Shown: one piece after another, positions 7,449-10,507 of the stretch
Layout of the letters: the number at the start of each line of letters is the position of its first letter
How positions within the stretch are numbered: position 1 is the first letter of the stretch
DNA from: Pseudomonadota bacterium
Lineage (GTDB): Bacteria; Pseudomonadota; Gammaproteobacteria; Burkholderiales; Thiobacillaceae
Direction of reading: 5' to 3'
Length of the DNA stretch: 10,507 bases
Assembly (NCBI GenBank): GCA_021836225.1
Contig: JAKBJA010000090.1
Span: 1 to 10,507 of the forward strand
Position numbers and translations under genes: made by a program
The notes under the pieces: generated by a model
Database searches by the model: none
What the model saw: only the letters and a program-made list of their open reading frames with translations
Told to the model about the DNA's origin: nothing

Positions 7449-8480
7449 ATGCAGACCCTGCTCAACACCCTCTACATCACGACACCCCTGGCCTATCTGC
7501 ACCTGGACAACGACACGGTGCGGGTGGATGTGGAGCGCGAAACCCGGTTGCGGGTGCCGCTGCACCACCTCGGCGGCATTGTCATTTTTGGCAATGTACT
7601 GGTCTCCCCCGCCCTGATGCATCGCCTCGCCGACAACGGCCAGAGCTTGGTGCTGCTGGATGCCCATGGGCGTTTCAAGGCGCGTTTGGAGGGGCCGGTG
7701 TCCGGCAACATCTTGCTGCGCCGCGCCCAGCACGAGAAGGCGAACGATGCGGCCTTCACCTTGAACGTGGCGCGGGCCTGCGTCGCGGGCAAGATACGCA
7801 ACTGCCGGCAGGTGCTGCTGCGCGGTGCGCGGGAAGCCAAGGTGGACGACGACGCGGCGTCTTTGTCCCGTGGCGCCGACGATCTGGCCGCATCCCTGAG
7901 GGCCTTGCCTGGTGCGAAGGATCTGGATGTTTTGCGCGGTGTCGAAGGCGAGGCGGCGCGCCAGTACTTCGCTTGTCTCAATGCCGTGGTGCGAGCGGAT
8001 GCGCGAGAGGTTTTCAGCCTCGATGGCCGCAGCCGCCGCCCGCCCCGCGACCGGATGAATGCGCTGCTCTCCTTCCTCTACGCCATGCTCATGAACGACT
8101 GCCGCTCGGCCCTGGAGGCGGTGGGGCTCGATCCGCAACTGGGCTTTCTTCACGCGGTACGGCCGGGGCGGGCGGCCCTGGCGCTGGATTTGATGGAAGA
8201 GTTCCGCCATGTGGCGGATCGCGTCGCCCTGACCCTGGTGAATCGGGGCCAGATACGGGCCAGCGACTTCACGCTCCACGAGGGTGGCGGCGTGACCCTC
8301 GCCGAAGAGGGACGAAAAGCTGTCGTGGTGGCCTGGCAGGAGCGCAAACAGGAGACGCTATCGCATCCGCTGCTGGAACAGCCCGTGGCCGTCGGCCTGC
8401 TGCCCCAGTTGCAGGCCCGCTTCCTCGCCCGCACCCTGCGCGGCGACATGGAAAGCTACCTGCCCTTCCTGCTGCGCTAA
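7449..8480 (+). CDS. cas1: Cas1 spacer integrase
   Basis: The 343-residue protein is the Cas1 integrase, which joins prespacer ends to the leader-proximal repeat as a Cas1-Cas2 complex. The start [20 protein letters not shown] is typical of I-C Cas1, so the ATG at 7449 is preferred, one base after the cas4 stop; an in-frame ATG at 7440 would add three residues and overlap cas4. The N-terminal beta domain contains [13 protein letters not shown]. The catalytic residues are Glu168 ([10 protein letters not shown]), His235 ([10 protein letters not shown]) and Asp247 (ALDLMEEFR). The length equals what is usual in I-C. The gene is markedly GC-rich (about 62-70% in lines counted by hand) against roughly 47-52% in lines sampled from cas8 and cas3. 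Confidence 0.96.
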   Translation: MQTLLNTLYITTPLAYLHLDNDTVRVDVERETRLRVPLHHLGGIVIFGNVLVSPALMHRLADNGQSLVLLDAHGRFKARLEGPVSGNILLRRAQHEKANDAAFTLNVARACVAGKIRNCRQVLLRGAREAKVDDDAASLSRGADDLAASLRALPGAKDLDVLRGVEGEAARQYFACLNAVVRADAREVFSLDGRSRRPPRDRMNALLSFLYAMLMNDCRSALEAVGLDPQLGFLHAVRPGRAALALDLMEEFRHVADRVALTLVNRGQIRASDFTLHEGGGVTLAEEGRKAVVVAWQERKQETLSHPLLEQPVAVGLLPQLQARFLARTLRGDMESYLPFLLR

Positions 8481-8484
8481 GGCC

Positions 8485-8775
8485 ATGCTCGTCCTTGTCT
8501 GCTACGACGTGAATACCGAAACCCGCGAAGGCCGTCGCCGCCTGCGCCGCGTGGCTCGGGTGTGCGAGGGCATCGGGCAGCGGGTGCAAAAATCCGTCTT
8601 CGAGTGCCAGATCGACCTAGCAAAAATGGAGGAACTGGAACGCCGGTTGCTGGCAGAAATCAAGCCGGAGGAGGACAATCTCCGTCTCTACCGGCTGGCC
8701 GAATCGCGTGGCTGCGAAGTGAGGGAACACGGAGTTTTTCGGGCCACGGACTTCGACGGGCCTCTCGTGTTTTAG
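8485..8775 (+). CDS. cas2: Cas2 adaptation protein
   Basis: The 96-residue protein is Cas2, the dimer that bridges two Cas1 dimers and sets prespacer length. It has the ferredoxin-like opening [13 protein letters not shown] with the conserved Asp8, then [24 protein letters not shown], the usual Cas2 helix and second strand, and LRLYRL as the fourth strand. The C-terminal tail ending TDFDGPLVF is typical of I-C Cas2, in which it contacts Cas1. The gene starts four bases after the cas1 stop and is the last of the operon, with its end about 190 bases before the first CRISPR repeat. Confidence 0.95.
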   Translation: MLVLVCYDVNTETREGRRRLRRVARVCEGIGQRVQKSVFECQIDLAKMEELERRLLAEIKPEEDNLRLYRLAESRGCEVREHGVFRATDFDGPLVF

Positions 8776-8967
8776 GTTCAGAGCCTGTCGCGCGAACCCC
8801 AAGCGATGGAGAATTTACGGAGATGTTCGCGCGACCGGCAAATCGATGAATTATCAGGACGGCGCAAGCCGATTGAGGAATCAATGGAAGCACGGAAGCA
8901 GGTTCGAGCGCCGGTTCGCGTAAAGCGCACCGAAATTTCCGTGTTTTCCGCCTGTTGCGCGCGAACC
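8776..8967 (+). promoter_or_regulatory. CRISPR leader
   Basis: The 192 bases between cas2 and the first repeat hold no credible gene and are the leader, from which the array is transcribed and where Cas1-Cas2 recognise the integration site. The 9-mer GCGCGAACC occurs at 8790-8798 and again at 8959-8967, directly against the first repeat; both copies follow a CCTGT. The palindrome TCGCGCGA occurs at 8788-8795 and 8827-8834. CGGTTCGCG at 8912-8920 is the exact inverse of CGCGAACCG at 8960-8968. I see no convincing -35/-10 pair at proper spacing; TTTACG at 8814 and AATTAT at 8849 are too far apart. Confidence 0.82.
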
Positions 8968-9290
8968 GCAGCGCCCCTCAGCGATGAGGGGCGAGGATTG
9001 AAACGATCAAGCTGAACTCGCGGCGGACACTCCCTTGAGGCAGCGCCCCTCAGCGATGAGGGGCGAGGATTGAAACTCGGTAACCATGCGTTGCTTTTGG
9101 CGGCGCGAATGCAGCGCCCCTCAGCGATGAGGGGCGAGGATTGAAACAAATGAGAGCTGATTGCCTGCCCAAGGCGCTTTAGCAGCGCCCCTCAGCGATG
9201 AGGGGCGAGGATTGAAACATCTTCATTGCCGGCGGCATTATCTGGACCTCATTGCAGCGCCCCTCAGCGATGAGGGGCGAGGATTGAAAC

Positions 9291-9326
9291 AGCGATCTCC
9301 GGGGCGACGTCAGCGACCTCCGGGGC
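9291..9326 (+). other. Spacer 5, 21-base tandem repeat encoding SDLRGDV
   Basis: The 36-base spacer is 1.7 copies of a 21-base unit: AGCGATCTCCGGGG leads the first copy and AGCGACCTCCGGGG the second. In frame 1 it reads SDLRGDVSDLRG. Its reverse complement matches spacer 20 at 33 of 35 positions. Confidence 0.9.
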
Positions 9327-9576
9327 GCAGCGCCCCTCAGCGATGAGGGGCGAGGATTGAAACAATCCGGGCGCGCTCTTTGTGCCATTCACCCTCCGCA
9401 GCGCCCCTCAGCGATGAGGGGCGAGGATTGAAACGGTCCCCGGATTGATGGTCGGCATAGTCACCCGCGCAGCGCCCCTCAGCGATGAGGGGCGAGGATT
9501 GAAACATCATTTGTGTCGCCGATGTCACCGGTGTCGCTGGCAGCGCCCCTCAGCGATGAGGGGCGAGGATTGAAAC

Positions 9577-9611
9577 AAGCGGTACGAGGGCACGCGCCTG
9601 GGGCGACAGGA
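9577..9611 (+). other. Spacer 9, probably from a phage large terminase gene
   Basis: In frame 1 the spacer reads KRYEGTRLGRQ, which I recognise as resembling the conserved YEGTRLGRQE segment of many phage large terminase subunits (DNA packaging motor). The match is from memory of the family, not a search. Confidence 0.65.
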
Positions 9612-10366
9612 GCAGCGCCCCTCAGCGATGAGGGGCGAGGATTGAAACACCGTCGATCGTGACGCGAAACAGTCCTACATCGCGCAGCGCCCCTCAGCGA
9701 TGAGGGGCGAGGATTGAAACGCACCGAGCAAGACAAGAGCCCAGGAGGAAGCCTGCAGCGCCCCTCAGCGATGAGGGGCGAGGATTGAAACATCGACGGC
9801 GTTGCCCACGTGACCCGCGAGCCGGCAGCGCCCCTCAGCGATGAGGGGCGAGGATTGAAACCAACTCGCCGCCATCCTGGTGGATCGGGATACCGAGCAG
9901 CGCCCCTCAGCGATGAGGGGCGAGGATTGAAACCTGGCGAGGATCGGCGCATCGGAGGTCGAAAACGTCGCAGCGCCCCTCAGCGATGAGGGGCGAGGAT
10001 TGAAACGCGTTGTACCAGGCGCAGTACGTTGTCGTCGTGCGCAGCGCCCCTCAGCGATGAGGGGCGAGGATTGAAACTTCTCCGAACGCTCCTGCAATTG
10101 CAAGCGTCACCGGCAGCGCCCCTCAGCGATGAGGGGCGAGGATTGAAACGCGCTTGAGTTGGACATAGCATGGAATGCCACTAGGCAGCGCCCCTCAGCG
10201 ATGAGGGGCGAGGATTGAAACGAGCGTTCCATGCCCCTGCCCGTAGAGATGGACGTGCAGCGCCCCTCAGCGATGAGGGGCGAGGATTGAAACCTGGCCG
10301 CGGTCAAGGCGCCAAAGCCGCCGACGGCGGCAGCGCCCCTCAGCGATGAGGGGCGAGGATTGAAAC

Positions 10367-10401
10367 GCCCCGGAGATCGCTCACGTCGCCCCGGAGATCG
10401 C
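10367..10401 (+). other. Spacer 20, reverse-complement partner of spacer 5
   Basis: The 35-base spacer also carries a 21-base period: GCCCCGGAGATCGC occurs at both its ends, separated by TCACGTC. Against the reverse complement of spacer 5 it differs only at positions 10 (A for G) and 16 (C for G). Confidence 0.9.
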
Positions 10402-10507
10402 GCAGCGCCCCTCAGCGATGAGGGGCGAGGATTGAAACGGATCGAAAAGAAAAAGTACATTATGCGCGATTCATGCAGCGCCCCTCAGCGATGAGGGGCG
10501 AGGATTG

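Larger units (their letters stand above)
8968..10507 (+). CRISPR. CRISPR array: 22 repeats of 37 bases, 21 spacers, open at right edge
   Basis: Repeats start at 8968, 9040, 9111, 9182, 9254, 9327, 9398, 9469, 9540, 9612, 9684, 9755, 9825, 9897, 9970, 10041, 10113, 10185, 10257, 10330, 10402 and 10475; the last is cut after 33 bases. All copies read identically. Each begins GCAGCGCCCC and ends AGGATTGAAAC. The 37 bases split into GCAG, a 9-base arm CGCCCCTCA, loop GCGA, the perfectly complementary arm TGAGGGGCG, and an 11-base tail that would become the crRNA 5' handle. Spacers are 33-36 bases, mostly 34-35. The GATTGAAAC end and the leader position show transcription on the + strand, away from cas2. 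The uniform repeats show no decay, and the array continues past the window. Confidence 0.99.

Noticed and set aside
7248..8279. 343-residue open frame on the minus strand opposite cas1
   Set aside because: High GC3 in cas1 leaves few antisense stops; the peptide is low-complexity His/Gln/Arg and unlike any family I know.
8814..8854. Possible leader promoter from TTTACG and AATTAT
   Set aside because: The boxes match only 4 of 6 positions each and are about 29 bases apart, too far for a sigma-70 promoter.
8980..9000. GC-rich hairpins as transcription terminators in the array
   Set aside because: They are the palindromic CRISPR repeats and are not followed by a U-run.
8778..10460. Minus-strand frames with repeated FNPRPSSLRGAA and FQSSPLIAEGRC peptides
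   Set aside because: These are translations of the CRISPR repeat in two frames, kept open because the repeat lacks stops; they are not repeat proteins.

Overview
The window holds nearly all of a chromosomally organised type I CRISPR-Cas locus, with every gene on the + strand. It reads in order: the 3' end of an HD-nuclease gene (cas3''-like), cas5, cas8 with an internally started small-subunit frame (cas11), cas7, a full HD-helicase cas3, a DUF433/HicB-like antitoxin-type gene, cas4, cas1, cas2, a leader of about 190 bases, and a CRISPR array that runs off the right edge. The array shows 22 copies of a 37-base repeat (the last cut by the window end) and 21 whole spacers of 33-36 bases. The moderately high GC, the codon use and the I-C-like adaptation genes suggest a member of the Pseudomonadota, but nothing here fixes genus or species.

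The adaptation part (cas4-cas1-cas2) and the GATTGAAAC repeat terminus look like ordinary subtype I-C. The effector part does not. Cas5, Cas8 and Cas7 are recognisable as I-C-type (Csd/Dvulg) proteins but divergent. The full cas3 sits between cas7 and the adaptation genes instead of leading the operon. A second, separate HD-domain coding end lies just upstream of cas5. The locus is best called a variant or rearranged I-C-like system. Sampled base composition also rises from roughly 47-52% GC in effector genes to 62-70% in cas1, which fits a mosaic origin.

The genes appear to form one tightly coupled operon. There are ATGA stop/start overlaps at HD gene-cas5, cas7-cas3 and cas3-DUF433, a short overlap at cas5-cas8, and gaps of 1-27 bases elsewhere. 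No operon promoter is visible, so it must lie left of the window. Cas5, Cas8, Cas11 and Cas7 would build the crRNA-guided surveillance complex. Cas3 would unwind and degrade the target. Cas4, Cas1 and Cas2 would select, trim and integrate new spacers at the leader end. There is no cas6, so Cas5 is the expected crRNA processing enzyme, although its usual catalytic Lys-His pair is not evident.

The points most worth following up are: (1) the fused DUF433 + HicB-like gene embedded in the operon by an ATGA overlap, with no toxin beside it; (2) the extra HD gene; (3) a very strong internal ribosome binding site that predicts a 125-residue Cas11; (4) spacers 5 and 20, near-perfect reverse complements that both start in the same register of a 21-base tandem repeat encoding SDLRGDV heptads, from which an xTC PAM can be inferred; and (5) spacer 9, which encodes KRYEGTRLGRQ, matching the conserved look of a phage large terminase.
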